Both the position numbers and the translations under genes were made by a program. Positions 53,007 through 62,456 of a stretch of 64,000 nt of DNA are shown piece after piece (the first letter of the stretch is position 1; each line of letters starts with the position of its first letter). The stretch covers positions 186,001 through 250,000 of the forward strand of contig NZ_JAOEEA010000001.1 of the NCBI RefSeq assembly GCF_029837695.1, in the 5' to 3' direction. Below the pieces are notes generated by a model. The model made no database searches. It had not been told where the DNA came from and saw only the letters and a list, made by a program, of their open reading frames with translations. Source of the stretch: Pseudomonas sp. GD04019 (GTDB lineage: Bacteria; Pseudomonadota; Gammaproteobacteria; Pseudomonadales; Pseudomonadaceae).

Positions 53007-55716
53007 GCAGGCCCAGGCTCTTGGCCCTGGCCACCGCCTGGGTGCGGCGCTCGACGCCGAGCTTGCTGTTGATGTGGCGGGCGTGGGTCTTGACCGTGTG
53101 CAGGGAGATGAACAGGCGCTCGCTGATCTCCTGGTTGGAGCAACCCAGGGCGATCAGGCGCAGCACCGCCAGCTCGCGGGTGCTGAGCGCTTCGGTCGCT
53201 CCGCCGGGCAGCGGCTCGGCCTCGACTTCCGCCGGCAGGCGCTGGCGCAGGGCCTCGCTCAACGGCGTCGGCGGCGCCGTCTGCAACTGCGCCCGCAGCC
53301 ATGTCGGCTGGTGGGCGAGCAGCTCGTAGAACGGCAGCAGCGTACCGCCCCGGGCGGTCTCGAAGCTGGTCAGCAACTGCTGCTGGGCGTCGCGCTCGCG
53401 CCCACCGGCAAACAGCAGCAGACTCAACTGCACTTGGGCGAATACGCCCAGCAACTGCCCGCCCTGGGCCTGGGCACGCAGCACCAGGGCGCGCAGGCGG
53501 CGCTCGGCGGCCTCGGGCTGACCCTGGCGGCGCTCCAAGGCCGCGCGCTGCAGCTCGATATGCAGCGGCAACTGCGGATGGAATTCCGGCGCCGCGGCCG
53601 CCTGTTCACCGCCATAGGTTTCCGCCAGGCGCAGCAGCCAGGCGTTGGCAAGGTCGACCTGGCCCTGGCTGAGCCACAGCTCGCACTTGGTCACGGTGAT
53701 CATCGCCAGGTAATACACCGGCGGCACATCCCAGATATGCATCAGGCGCTCGGCCTCGGCCAACTGGGCGAAAGCTTCATTGAAACGACCCGCCCTGCCC
53801 TCCTGGCTGGCCAGGATGCAGTAGCCGATCAGCAGGCTGATATCTCGGCAGCTGCGCGCCTCGGCGATGCCGGCCTGCAGGCGGCAGCTGGCCTCCTCCG
53901 GCTGCAAACGTAGGGCGAGCAGGAAACCTTCATAGAGGGTCAGGCGCGCGCGCACTGCATAGACACGCTGCTGCGACAGGCCGCGCAGACGCTCCAGCCC
54001 GGCACGCACCTCTTCCAGCGCGCGCAGTATCTCGCCGCGGGCCAGCAGGACGCGGCCACGATCGTAATGGCAGAAGGCCTCGAACAACGGGTTGTCCTGA
54101 CGCTGGGCCAGCTCCAAAGCCTCGCGATTGAGGCCACGCGCGCGCCACAGGTCGCCACGCACCACCGCCAGGTTGGCCAGAGTGGAGAGACACAGCAGCC
54201 GCGAGCCGTAGTGTTGCGCCGGCATGCCGGCCAGGGCCTGGGTGCAATAGAGTTCGGCCTTCTGGCTGTCGCCACGGCCACGGGCGATCACTCCGCTGAC
54301 GGCCAGCCACTGGGCCAACAGCGATTGCTGCTCGGCGGGCGTCGGCGCCGGCAGGAAGCGCACCAGGTGATCGGCCAGATCCTCCGCCGCATCCAGCTGG
54401 CAGGCCAGTGCCAGGGCCCAGCTGTACAGCAGGATCAGTCGCGGCGTGCTGGTGAGCAGGCTGTCCGGAAGGTCCATCTTCCAGCGCAGCAGCATGGCCA
54501 CGTTCTGCTCGGCCAGCAGGTGTTCTTCGGAGAAGTTCTGCACCAGGCTGGCCGCCACGTCCGGCTGCCCGGCACGCAGTGCCTGCTCGACCGCCTCGTC
54601 CAGTTGGCCCTGACTGCTGAACCAGCGGCAGGCACGCAGATGCAGGCGTGCCGGAGGCTGCGACAGCTGGCTGGCCGGATTGGCACGCAGCAAGTCGGAA
54701 AACAGGTGGTGATAGCGGAACCAGCGACCCTGATCGTCCAGCGGCACCAGGAACACCTGATGGGCCTGCAGGTGCTGGAGGATGGCGGTGCTGTCGTGGC
54801 TGTCGCGCACCGCATCGCACAGTTCGGCGCAGAAGCGCTCCAGGCAGGCGGTGTCATAGAGAAACGCTTGCAGCTCGGGAGGCTGCCGCTCGATCACCTC
54901 TTCCAGCAAGTAATCGCGGATCATGCCCTGGGCGCCGTGCAGATCGCGCTCGCCCTCGCTGGCGGCCAGCAGCCACAGGCGCAACCCGGCAACCCAGCCC
55001 TCGCTGCGCTGCAGCAGGCTATCCAGCGCCTCGCCGGGCAACTCGGCACCCTGGGCGCAGAACAGCTCGCGGGTCTCGTCCAGAGTCAGGCGCAGGTCCT
55101 GCTCCTGCAGCTCCAACAGCTGCCGCGACAGGCGCAGACGCGCCAGATGCCAGTCGGGACGCTGGCGGCTGGTCACCAGCACCAGCATGCCGGCCGGCAG
55201 ATGGTTGAGGAAGAACTGCAGGCAGCGATCCAGTACCGCGCCCTGAGCCAGATGGTAGTCGTCCAGTACCAGCAACAGTGGATTGTGTGGATCGAGGTAC
55301 TCGCCCAGTTCGTCGAGCAGGCCGTCCAGCCATTCCTCGAAGGCGAAGGGCTGATGACGCTGACGCATCTTCAGCATGCCCAGGGCCTCGTCGCCAATCC
55401 GCGGGAAATGCTGGCGCAGCCCCTCCAGCAGACGCTCGAGGAAGCGCCCGGGATCGCTGTCGCGACGATTCAGGCTCAGCCACAGGCTCTGCCACTGGGC
55501 GGGCAGACGCTCGCAGAACTCCACCGCCAGGGAACTCTTGCCAAAGCCGGCCGGGGCGCAAACTAGCAGCAGGCGACCGTTCATGCCCTGTTCCAGACGC
55601 TCGCACAGGCGCGGCCGACGCACATGGCCAGCCGGTAGCGGAGGTCTGAAGAAACGTGGCTCGCCGGTGGAAACCGGGACGCTGGCAAGGCCGGGCGAGC
55701 TGGAAAGATCGGTCAC
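52999..55716 (-). CDS. MalT/AlkS-type (LAL) LuxR family transcriptional activator, copy B
   Basis: A 905-residue regulator built like copy A: Walker A APAGFGKS (about 54-61), Walker B-like LLVLDDYHLA, a long TPR-like region and a LuxR helix-turn-helix at the end (LSTRELAVLRLIALGCSNQEISERLFIS, then HTVKTHARHINSKLGV). The last 60 residues are close to copy A. GTG at 55716 is chosen: it begins the conserved region and leaves room for a promoter after the terminator at 55803-55829. GTG at 55797 would lie against that terminator. It follows DUF1302-DUF1329 copy B in the same order as copy A and is the likely activator of that operon. Confidence 0.88.
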   Translation of the reverse strand: MTDLSSSPGLASVPVSTGEPRFFRPPLPAGHVRRPRLCERLEQGMNGRLLLVCAPAGFGKSSLAVEFCERLPAQWQSLWLSLNRRDSDPGRFLERLLEGLRQHFPRIGDEALGMLKMRQRHQPFAFEEWLDGLLDELGEYLDPHNPLLLVLDDYHLAQGAVLDRCLQFFLNHLPAGMLVLVTSRQRPDWHLARLRLSRQLLELQEQDLRLTLDETRELFCAQGAELPGEALDSLLQRSEGWVAGLRLWLLAASEGERDLHGAQGMIRDYLLEEVIERQPPELQAFLYDTACLERFCAELCDAVRDSHDSTAILQHLQAHQVFLVPLDDQGRWFRYHHLFSDLLRANPASQLSQPPARLHLRACRWFSSQGQLDEAVEQALRAGQPDVAASLVQNFSEEHLLAEQNVAMLLRWKMDLPDSLLTSTPRLILLYSWALALACQLDAAEDLADHLVRFLPAPTPAEQQSLLAQWLAVSGVIARGRGDSQKAELYCTQALAGMPAQHYGSRLLCLSTLANLAVVRGDLWRARGLNREALELAQRQDNPLFEAFCHYDRGRVLLARGEILRALEEVRAGLERLRGLSQQRVYAVRARLTLYEGFLLALRLQPEEASCRLQAGIAEARSCRDISLLIGYCILASQEGRAGRFNEAFAQLAEAERLMHIWDVPPVYYLAMITVTKCELWLSQGQVDLANAWLLRLAETYGGEQAAAAPEFHPQLPLHIELQRAALERRQGQPEAAERRLRALVLRAQAQGGQLLGVFAQVQLSLLLFAGGRERDAQQQLLTSFETARGGTLLPFYELLAHQPTWLRAQLQTAPPTPLSEALRQRLPAEVEAEPLPGGATEALSTRELAVLRLIALGCSNQEISERLFISLHTVKTHARHINSKLGVERRTQAVARAKSLGLLS

Positions 55717-55802
55717 TGGGGGCGGTCTGGGCTGGACGTGAAATGCCCGCAGCCTATCCCCTTGCGCCGCGCATTTGAAGCCCAGCCCGTCCGCCACAAA
55801 AG

Positions 55803-55829
55803 AAAAAGCCGGCGCGAGGCCGGCTTTTT
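55803..55829. terminator. Bidirectional terminator between DUF1329 copy B and the LAL regulator gene
   Basis: An 11-bp perfect stem (AAAAAGCCGGC / GCCGGCTTTTT) with a 5-base loop has T runs on both strands. It ends the DUF1302-DUF1329 transcript and separates it from the regulator, as in copy A. Confidence 0.92.
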
Positions 55830-55846
55830 CAGGGGTGGAGCGAGGA

Positions 55847-57220
55847 TTAACGCACGCCGGCCTGACGCAGAGCAGCCGGGGTGTAATCGGTGGTAGCGGC
55901 CTTGTAGTTGAAGTCGTAGGACTGTTTCTCCTCGTTCTTCATGCCCAAGGCCAGGTAGCGACCGGAGATGATGTCGTGCAGGGTTTCCACGGTGTACCAC
56001 GGCACTTGCTTGTCGTAGTAGTACTGGGAATGAGCCTCGGCGACACGCCACAGGGCGCCACGACCGTCGTAGTGGTCGATGACCGCGGCCTGCCAGCTGT
56101 CCTCGTCGATGAACACATCACGCTTGGCGTAGATGTGACGCTCGCCGGCCTTCAGGGTACCAGTCACGTGCCAGACGCGGTGCAGCTCGTAGCGAGTGTG
56201 CTCCGGGTTCAGGTGGCCAGCCTTGATGATGTCGGCGTATTTCAGCTTCGGCGAGTCCAGCTTGTAGGAGTTGTACGGAATGTAGATCTCCTTCTTGCCG
56301 TTCAGCTTCCAGTCGTAACGGTCAGGAGCACCGTTGTACATGTCGAAGTTGTCGGAAGTACGCAGACCGTCGGCAGCGGTACCCGGACCGTCGTAGGACA
56401 CCTGCGGAGCACGGCGCACGCGGCGCTGACCGGCGTTGTACAGCCAGGCCAGACGCGGCTCCTTCACCTGGTTCAGGGTCTCGTGGACCAGCAGAACGTT
56501 ACCGGCCAGACGAGCCGGAGCGGTTACGCGCTGCTTGAAGTAGAACAGGATGTTGCTCGGCTTGCTCGGATCGTAGTCAGTCAGGCTGGTCGGGAAGGTG
56601 AACTCATCCTGGAAGTAAACCAGGCTGTAGGAACCGTTGGCCTGCGGAGTAGCCTGGGTCACCAGACGACGCACGCTGCCACCGCGATAGCGGGTGATCT
56701 GGTTCCAGATCGCTTCCAGGCCGTTCTGCGGGATCGGGAAGGGGTAGGCGGTCTTGAAGCCTTCCAGACCGTTACCACCTTCGACCAGCTTGGTGGTGGT
56801 GGCGTTGGCCTTCACGTCGTCCAGCACGCTCTGCGGGGCAGTGGCGGAGCGATGGGTCGGGTACACCGGGATCTTGAAGCTGTCCGGGTAGCGCTTGAAC
56901 ATGGCCTGCTGACCGGGGGTCAGCTTGTCCTTGTACTGATCGACGTTCTGCGCGGTGATGGTGAACAGCGGCTGCTCACTGGCGAAGGGGTCGGACAGGA
57001 AGCCACGATCATCAGCGGTGCCGGCGTTCTGCGGCAGACCGCCGGTCCACTCGGGGATAGAACCATCGGCATTACCGGCCTTCTCTGCGCCCAGCGGAGT
57101 CAGGGTGGTGCCGAGCTTGGCGGCTTCATCGGCAGAAACGGCAGCCATTACGCTGGTGGCCAGCATGGAAAGCGCCAGGACACCGGATTGCAGCATGTAC
57201 TTTGTTGTTTTCATTTGCAT
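55847..57220 (-). CDS. DUF1329 periplasmic/outer-membrane-associated protein (module copy B)
   Basis: A 457-residue exported protein with a signal peptide ending near residue 26 (VMAA). The mature region reads AVSADEAAKLGTTLTPLGAEK, SIPEWTGGLP and RRVRRAPQVSYDGPGTAADGL, closely matching copy A. ATG at 57220 follows GAGGAAACAC; the second in-frame ATG is two codons later. It follows DUF1302 copy B after 26 bases. The function is unknown; co-occurrence with DUF1302 suggests a common envelope complex or pathway. I recall PP_0766 of P. putida as the likely equivalent, next to an acyl-CoA synthetase as here. Confidence 0.9.
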   Translation of the reverse strand: MQMKTTKYMLQSGVLALSMLATSVMAAVSADEAAKLGTTLTPLGAEKAGNADGSIPEWTGGLPQNAGTADDRGFLSDPFASEQPLFTITAQNVDQYKDKLTPGQQAMFKRYPDSFKIPVYPTHRSATAPQSVLDDVKANATTTKLVEGGNGLEGFKTAYPFPIPQNGLEAIWNQITRYRGGSVRRLVTQATPQANGSYSLVYFQDEFTFPTSLTDYDPSKPSNILFYFKQRVTAPARLAGNVLLVHETLNQVKEPRLAWLYNAGQRRVRRAPQVSYDGPGTAADGLRTSDNFDMYNGAPDRYDWKLNGKKEIYIPYNSYKLDSPKLKYADIIKAGHLNPEHTRYELHRVWHVTGTLKAGERHIYAKRDVFIDEDSWQAAVIDHYDGRGALWRVAEAHSQYYYDKQVPWYTVETLHDIISGRYLALGMKNEEKQSYDFNYKAATTDYTPAALRQAGVR

Positions 57221-57246
57221 GTGTTTCCTCAGAGGATCCTGGTCGC

Positions 57247-59151
57247 TTAGAAGCTGGCGCCGACGCTAAAGGCTACGAAGTCACGGTCAATCGAGGTGTT
57301 GTAGTCGCCACCGAAGAAGTCGGTGTAGGACAGGTTGGCCGTGTAGGTGTTCTGGTACTCGGCTTCGAGACCAAGACTGACAGCCTTACGACCTTCTTCG
57401 AAGTTGGCACCCGGACCTGGGGAGTAGCCATCCACGTCATGCGACCAGGCCACGCTCGGACGCAGGTTGATACCGGCGAACACGTCCGGGTAATCCCAGA
57501 TGGCACGGGTACGATAGCCCCAGGAGCTGTGGGTGGTGAAGCCGTCGTCGTTGCAGTCCTTGGTAGCGTTGCTGTAATCGGGATTACCTACGGCACCGGC
57601 GACGGTGACATTGTTCAGACGCTCACAGGTCCCATTCGGTAGCTCGCCCGGGCCGAAGACTGGATCACGACCGTAACGAGCGTCGCTGGTGTGCTCCAAG
57701 CCGCCAACGAAGGTCATACCGACCTCACCCACCAAGGTCAAACGGCTGGCACCCATCACCTGATCGAAGAAGTGTGTGAAGGTGGTCTGAATCTGGGTAA
57801 CTTCCTTACGGTTGTAGCCATGGCGAGTTGCCCCCGGAGCAGCGCTTAGCACAGAAGCATCAGCGTAAGGGTTAGCTACTGAAGGGTTATTCAGTGGACG
57901 TACAGCCGAATACAGAACGTCAGTGGTATTCAGCGCAACCGGGGCGTTCGGACGATAACTGACCTCACCGCTCCACGCTGTACCTGTAGGCAGAGTGGTG
58001 GAGAAACTCAAACCGTACAGACGAATATCCTCCGGATACTCCATGAAGTAGCTCGAGTTACCGGCAACAGCCAACGCGGAAGCGGAACCACCACTAACAC
58101 CAAGAATGGAGTTGGCTACGTTATATACCGCTTGATCCGGAGCTTGCGCGCTAAGGATCGGCGCACGGCTGTGATAGTTCATGGCATAGGCGCCGAACTC
58201 AGTATCCAGTGGCTCGAAGAAATAGCGGAACGCCAAGCCCCACTGCCCGCTATCACGCGCATCGTGATCGCCAGATCGAGCGACCAGATTTCCTTCCGAG
58301 TCGATGTCCAGAGCAGTCAGACCGCGAGAAGTCAGAAGCGGGTTCAGTACGCCATTAACCAAAGCAGTGTTATTGGTCAGCAGACGCAGATTGTCATCGC
58401 AGCCATCCGCCGCAACGTCAACCTGAGAGAAGAAGGTGCCGCAGTTGTCGACTACGGTCTGCTCCCACTCCAGTTGGTAGAAGGCTTCCATGGACAGGTT
58501 GTCGGTCAGGCTCTGAGAAACGTAGAACATGTTGACCGGAATCAGACCTTCCTTGATCTCGGCACCCGGACGACGGAACGCGGCCACGTCCACCGGGTTC
58601 ACGGCGTTTATGCCGTTCTGAATGAAGGTACTCTCACCCCAGCTCACAACCTGCTTACCAAAACGCACGGAGCCTGGCTGATCGGCGATGGCGTAGTTGT
58701 GATAAACGAAGGCGTCGAGGATTTCGGCACCGGAAGCCTGAGCGCCTTCCTTGCGGTTGGAGTCGTCAATGTCCTTGAACAGACGGTTCTCATCCTTCAG
58801 CTCGAAGTCGTACCAGTACTTGCCACGGACAAATACGCCGGTGTCGCCGTACTTCAGTTCGAGGTCGTGGATACCCTTGAAGATCTTCGAGAAGGTCTCA
58901 CCCTTCTTGAAATTCAGACGACCGTCGTCGGTGGTCTGCGACAGGCCCTGGCCGCCGTTGTTGACACCGATCAGATCGGGATCGGCACTGCGAACCGACC
59001 AGCTGGCCCCCACGGACAGCGAGGAATCGAGCTGACCTTCAATCTCACCGATATTGAAGGTGACACCGAAAGCCGGGGCAGCGAGGGTTGAGGCAAGGCT
59101 GACTGCCAGAGGCAGCTTGGCCATACGCCAGAACGGTTTAGTGGTTGTCAT
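57247..59151 (-). CDS. DUF1302 outer-membrane protein (module copy B)
   Basis: A 634-residue DUF1302 protein with a signal peptide ending near AFG (27-29), a beta-rich body and a terminal phenylalanine (SVGASF). The first 240 residues match copy A almost throughout (GEIEGQLDSSLSVGASW, FSKIFKGIHDLELKYGDTGVF, GKQVVSWGESTFIQN); the stretch about 250-470 diverges. That divergent part uses many T- or A-ending codons (AAT, GTT, TCT, CGA, GGA), unlike the rest. GGAG lies about 9 bases before the ATG. Upstream are a TATAGT -10 and two TAGGGGG repeats. It begins the DUF1302-DUF1329 operon, divergently oriented from nothing immediate: the acyl-CoA synthetase upstream is on the same strand. Confidence 0.9.
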   Translation of the reverse strand: MTTTKPFWRMAKLPLAVSLASTLAAPAFGVTFNIGEIEGQLDSSLSVGASWSVRSADPDLIGVNNGGQGLSQTTDDGRLNFKKGETFSKIFKGIHDLELKYGDTGVFVRGKYWYDFELKDENRLFKDIDDSNRKEGAQASGAEILDAFVYHNYAIADQPGSVRFGKQVVSWGESTFIQNGINAVNPVDVAAFRRPGAEIKEGLIPVNMFYVSQSLTDNLSMEAFYQLEWEQTVVDNCGTFFSQVDVAADGCDDNLRLLTNNTALVNGVLNPLLTSRGLTALDIDSEGNLVARSGDHDARDSGQWGLAFRYFFEPLDTEFGAYAMNYHSRAPILSAQAPDQAVYNVANSILGVSGGSASALAVAGNSSYFMEYPEDIRLYGLSFSTTLPTGTAWSGEVSYRPNAPVALNTTDVLYSAVRPLNNPSVANPYADASVLSAAPGATRHGYNRKEVTQIQTTFTHFFDQVMGASRLTLVGEVGMTFVGGLEHTSDARYGRDPVFGPGELPNGTCERLNNVTVAGAVGNPDYSNATKDCNDDGFTTHSSWGYRTRAIWDYPDVFAGINLRPSVAWSHDVDGYSPGPGANFEEGRKAVSLGLEAEYQNTYTANLSYTDFFGGDYNTSIDRDFVAFSVGASF

Positions 59152-59190
59152 CGACGCTACTCCATGTGTTTTTTGTTATGGATGCCGCGG

Positions 59191-59196
59191 ACTATA
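59191..59196 (-). promoter_or_regulatory. -10 element of the DUF1302 copy B promoter
   Basis: On the minus strand TATAGT matches five of six bases of TATAAT and sits 40 bases before the start codon. The expected -35 position (ATCAAG) is poor, which suits an activator-dependent promoter. Confidence 0.5.
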
Positions 59197-59204
59197 GCTA
59201 CCAC

Positions 59205-59226
59205 CCCCCTAGGCTTGATCCCCCTA
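59205..59226 (-). promoter_or_regulatory. Candidate LAL activator boxes: direct repeat of TAGGGGG
   Basis: TAGGGGG occurs twice on the minus strand (59205-59211 and 59220-59226), 15 bases apart, at roughly -30 and -45 relative to the expected transcription start. MalT binds GGGGA(T/G)GAGG-like direct repeats, so these G-rich boxes could be sites for the LAL protein encoded downstream. Binding is inferred. Confidence 0.45.
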
Positions 59227-59371
59227 AAGTGTGATTTCCAGTCCCCAGCCTCTCTAGACCGGCCGGTCACGCAGTAGCGAGCCGGCCAGATTCATCACGC
59301 GACAGCAATTAACAAGCCAAGCGTTTGCTCTGATCGGACGCAAAAAGGCTATGCGCCCCCGCCCTCAGGGC

Positions 59372-61054
59372 TCACAGCGTAGACAGGAATGCACTCCCCG
59401 CCGCCTGCCACTGCGCGATATCAAGACGAATTCGCTTCTTATCCAACTTCCCCACACTGGTTTTGGGAATATCGGTAACAAGTGCGATCTGACTGGGTAT
59501 CGCCCACTTGTTGATGCAGCCCTGCTCCACGAAAGGCTTGAGGTGCTCCTTGAGGCCCTTGGCATCCAGGCTCTGGCCATCGCGCAGCACCAGCAGGGCG
59601 AAGGGACGCTCGCCCCACTGCGGATCCGGCATGCCGACCACCGCCACTTCGCGCACAGCCGGATGACGGCTGATCAGGTCCTCCAGCTCCAGGGATGACA
59701 GCCACTCGCCGCCGGTCTTGATCACGTCCTTGATGCGATCGCGGATATCGATGTAACCGAGATCATCCAAGGTGGCGACGTCACCGGTATGCAGCCAGCC
59801 GTGCTCCCACAGCTCCGCGCTCTTTTGCGGCTCGTTGAAATAACCCATGGTCAGCCAGGGCGCGCGCAGCACCAGCTCGCCCTGGGTCTCGCCGTCCGCC
59901 GGTAACAGCTGGCCGTCCGGCCCCATCAGCGCGGCCTCCACCAGCGGCACCGGCACTCCGGCCTTGATGCGGTAGGTGATCTGTTCGCTCTCGCTGCCGG
60001 CCTTGAGTTCTTCGTTGATGTGGGCGCAAGAGATCAGCGGGCAAGTCTCGGACATGCCATAGGCTGCGGTGAGCTGGATGCCACGCGCCTTGGCTGCCTC
60101 GTACAGGGCGCGATTGAGTGCGCTGCCGCCGATGATGATCTTCCAGCCACCGAAGTCCTGGCCCTGCCCCGCCTTGGCGTTGAGCACCATCTGCAGGATG
60201 GTTGGTACGCAGTGGGAGAAGGTGACCTTTTCCTTCTGCCACAGTTGTACCAGCAGCTCGGGATCGTAGCGCCCCGGGTAGACCTGCTTGATGCCGAGCA
60301 TGGTGGCCGCGTAGGGAATGCCCCAGGCGTGCACATGGAACATCGGCGTGATCGGCATGTACACGTCATTGGTACCGAGCAGACGCACGCTGTCCACGCT
60401 GCCCAGCACACTGGCCTCGGCCAGGGTGTGCAGCACCAGCTGGCGATGGGTGAAGTACACGCCCTTGGGGTTACCGGTGGTACCGGTGGTGTAGAAGGTG
60501 GTAGCCACGGAGTTCTCGTCGAAATCCTGGAAGTCGTACTTCGGGCTAGCGGCCGCCAGCAGGGTCTCGTACTCGCCGACCAGATTGGGCAGCTCGGCGG
60601 TCTTCTCGGCGCCATCGGTGAGAAGAAGGGTCTTCTCCACCGTCGCCAGCTGGCTCTCGATGCCCTTGTACAGCGGCACGAACTCGCTGTTGACCAGCAC
60701 GAACTTATCCTCGGCATGGTTCATGGTGTAGAGGATCTGGTCGGCCGACAGGCGAATATTGATGGTGTGCAGCACCGCCCCGATCATCGGGATGGCGAAC
60801 ATGCATTCCAGGTAACGGTGGCTATCCCAGTCCATCACCGCCACGGTGTCACCGGCCTTCACTCCGGCATCGCTCAACACATTGGCCAGGCGTGCCACCC
60901 GCTCGTTGAAGGTGGCGTAGCTGTAGCGCAGCTGGTCGCGGTAGACGATCTCGCGGGTCTTCTCGTAGCGGCTGCCGGAGAGCAGCAGGCGCTTGATCAG
61001 CAGCGGAGCCTGGTTGGCGTTTTCTGTCGGCGGGATGACACGGGTCTGCAGCAT
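59372..61054 (-). CDS. AlkK-like medium/long-chain acyl-CoA synthetase
   Basis: A 560-residue AMP-forming acyl-CoA ligase. The P-loop-like motif TTFYTTGTTGNPKGVYF, the A5-like AAYGMSETCPL, and the C-terminal hinge IDIRDRIKDVIKTGGEWLSS with DIPKTSVGKLDKKRIR are complete. It should activate fatty acids with ATP and CoA in the cytosol. The sequence resembles AlkK and the Pseudomonas FadDx type. ATG at 61054 is preceded by a short AACAGGTTACCGCC leader; the longer frame to 61129 would add unlikely residues. It lies 220 bases upstream of the DUF1302 gene on the same strand, which supports a role in using imported hydrophobic acids or their products. Confidence 0.92.
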   Translation of the reverse strand: MLQTRVIPPTENANQAPLLIKRLLLSGSRYEKTREIVYRDQLRYSYATFNERVARLANVLSDAGVKAGDTVAVMDWDSHRYLECMFAIPMIGAVLHTINIRLSADQILYTMNHAEDKFVLVNSEFVPLYKGIESQLATVEKTLLLTDGAEKTAELPNLVGEYETLLAAASPKYDFQDFDENSVATTFYTTGTTGNPKGVYFTHRQLVLHTLAEASVLGSVDSVRLLGTNDVYMPITPMFHVHAWGIPYAATMLGIKQVYPGRYDPELLVQLWQKEKVTFSHCVPTILQMVLNAKAGQGQDFGGWKIIIGGSALNRALYEAAKARGIQLTAAYGMSETCPLISCAHINEELKAGSESEQITYRIKAGVPVPLVEAALMGPDGQLLPADGETQGELVLRAPWLTMGYFNEPQKSAELWEHGWLHTGDVATLDDLGYIDIRDRIKDVIKTGGEWLSSLELEDLISRHPAVREVAVVGMPDPQWGERPFALLVLRDGQSLDAKGLKEHLKPFVEQGCINKWAIPSQIALVTDIPKTSVGKLDKKRIRLDIAQWQAAGSAFLSTL

Positions 61055-61226
61055 GGCGGTAACCTGTTGTTCTGCGTTTTTGTTGGTCGACAATCTAAAA
61101 CCGCTCTGCCGCCGGCTTAATCCACCCAAAGAATGATTTTCCCAATGACTCTTTGGCCATCTTGGGTCACGCAGTAGAATCGACTCATACCTGCCGTCCC
61201 GGCTTCACTCTCCAGAGGTAATACCG

Positions 61227-62402
61227 ATGTCCGATATCGTCATCGTCAGCGGCGCCCGCACCCCCATGGGTGGTTTCCAGGGCAGCCTGTCCAGCATCCC
61301 CGCCGTGGATCTGGGGGCCGCCGCCATCCGCGAGGCCGTGGCCCGTGCCGGTATCCACCCCACCGATGTCCAGGAAGTGATCATGGGCTGCGTGCTGCCC
61401 GCCGGCCTCAAGCAGGGCCCGGCCCGCCAGGCCTCGCTGAACGCCGGCCTGCCGTCCGCCACCGGCTGCACCACCATCAACAAGCTGTGCGGCTCCGGCA
61501 TGAAGGCCGTGATGCAGGCCTTCGACGCTCTCAAGGCCGGCAGCAACCAGGTGATGGTCGCCGGCGGTATGGAAAGCATGTCCAACGCGCCGTACATCAT
61601 CGAGAAGGCCCGCAGCGGCCTGCGCATGGGCCATGGCGAAATCAAGGACCACATGTTCTTCGACGGTCTGGAAGACGCCCGCACCGGCCGCCTGATGGGC
61701 TCCTTCGCCCAGGAGACCGCCGACAAGTACGGCATCACCCGCGAGGAGATGGACGCCTACGCCATCGAGTCGCTGAAACGCGCCCAGGCCGCCATCCAGA
61801 GCGGCGAGCTGGCCAGCGAGATCGTTCCGGTCACCGTCACTAGCCGCAAGGGCGAAGTGGTGGTGAAGGACGACGAGCAGCCGCTGACCGCCAACCTGGA
61901 CAAGATCCCCGGCCTCAAGCCGGCGTTCAAGAAGGAAGGCACTATCACCGCCGCCAACGCCAGCTCGATCTCCGACGGCGCCAGCGCCCTGGTGCTGATG
62001 ACCGCTGACGAAGCAACCAAGCGCGGCCTCAAGCCGCTGGCCAGGATCGTTGCCCACGCCACCCAGAGCCAGGACCCGAGCGAGTTCACCATCGCGCCGA
62101 TCGGCGCCATGAGCAACCTGTTCAAGAAGACCGGCTGGAGCAAGGAAGACGTCGATCTGTACGAGATCAACGAAGCCTTCGCCATGGTCACCATGCTGGC
62201 CATGCGCGAGCACGGCCTGGACCATGCCAAGGTGAACGTCTACGGCGGCGCCTGCGCCCAGGGCCACCCGGTCGGTTCCACCGGCTCGCGCCTGATCGTC
62301 ACCCTGATCAACGCCCTGCGCAACAAGGGCGGCAAGCGCGGCGTGGCCTCGCTGTGCATCGGCGGCGGCGAAGCCACCGCCGTGGCCATCGAGCTGCTGT
62401 AA
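61227..62402 (+). CDS. Acetyl-CoA acetyltransferase (thiolase)
   Basis: A 391-residue thiolase. The nucleophile C88 is in INKLCGSGMKAV, the conserved NEAFA and GGACAQGHPVGSTGSR (catalytic His) follow, and the second catalytic Cys is in LCIGGGEATA. It joins two acetyl-CoA to acetoacetyl-CoA or runs the reverse in beta-oxidation and ketone-body use. AGAGGTAATACCG precedes the ATG. It is divergent from the acyl-CoA synthetase gene across 172 bases and ends at a strong terminator. The biosynthetic versus degradative role is not decided by the sequence; the neighbour argues for fatty-acid degradation. Confidence 0.93.
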   Translation: MSDIVIVSGARTPMGGFQGSLSSIPAVDLGAAAIREAVARAGIHPTDVQEVIMGCVLPAGLKQGPARQASLNAGLPSATGCTTINKLCGSGMKAVMQAFDALKAGSNQVMVAGGMESMSNAPYIIEKARSGLRMGHGEIKDHMFFDGLEDARTGRLMGSFAQETADKYGITREEMDAYAIESLKRAQAAIQSGELASEIVPVTVTSRKGEVVVKDDEQPLTANLDKIPGLKPAFKKEGTITAANASSISDGASALVLMTADEATKRGLKPLARIVAHATQSQDPSEFTIAPIGAMSNLFKKTGWSKEDVDLYEINEAFAMVTMLAMREHGLDHAKVNVYGGACAQGHPVGSTGSRLIVTLINALRNKGGKRGVASLCIGGGEATAVAIELL

Positions 62403-62416
62403 GTCACGCGCCAATG

Positions 62417-62444
62417 AAAAGCCCCGCCTAGGCGGGGCTTTTTT
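62417..62444. terminator. Bidirectional terminator between the thiolase and LysE genes
   Basis: AAAAGCCCCGC / GCGGGGCTTTT with a CTAG loop, followed by six T on the plus strand and flanked by A on the left, lies between the convergent thiolase and LysE genes. Confidence 0.93.
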
Positions 62445-62456
62445 ATGGGCGACTGC

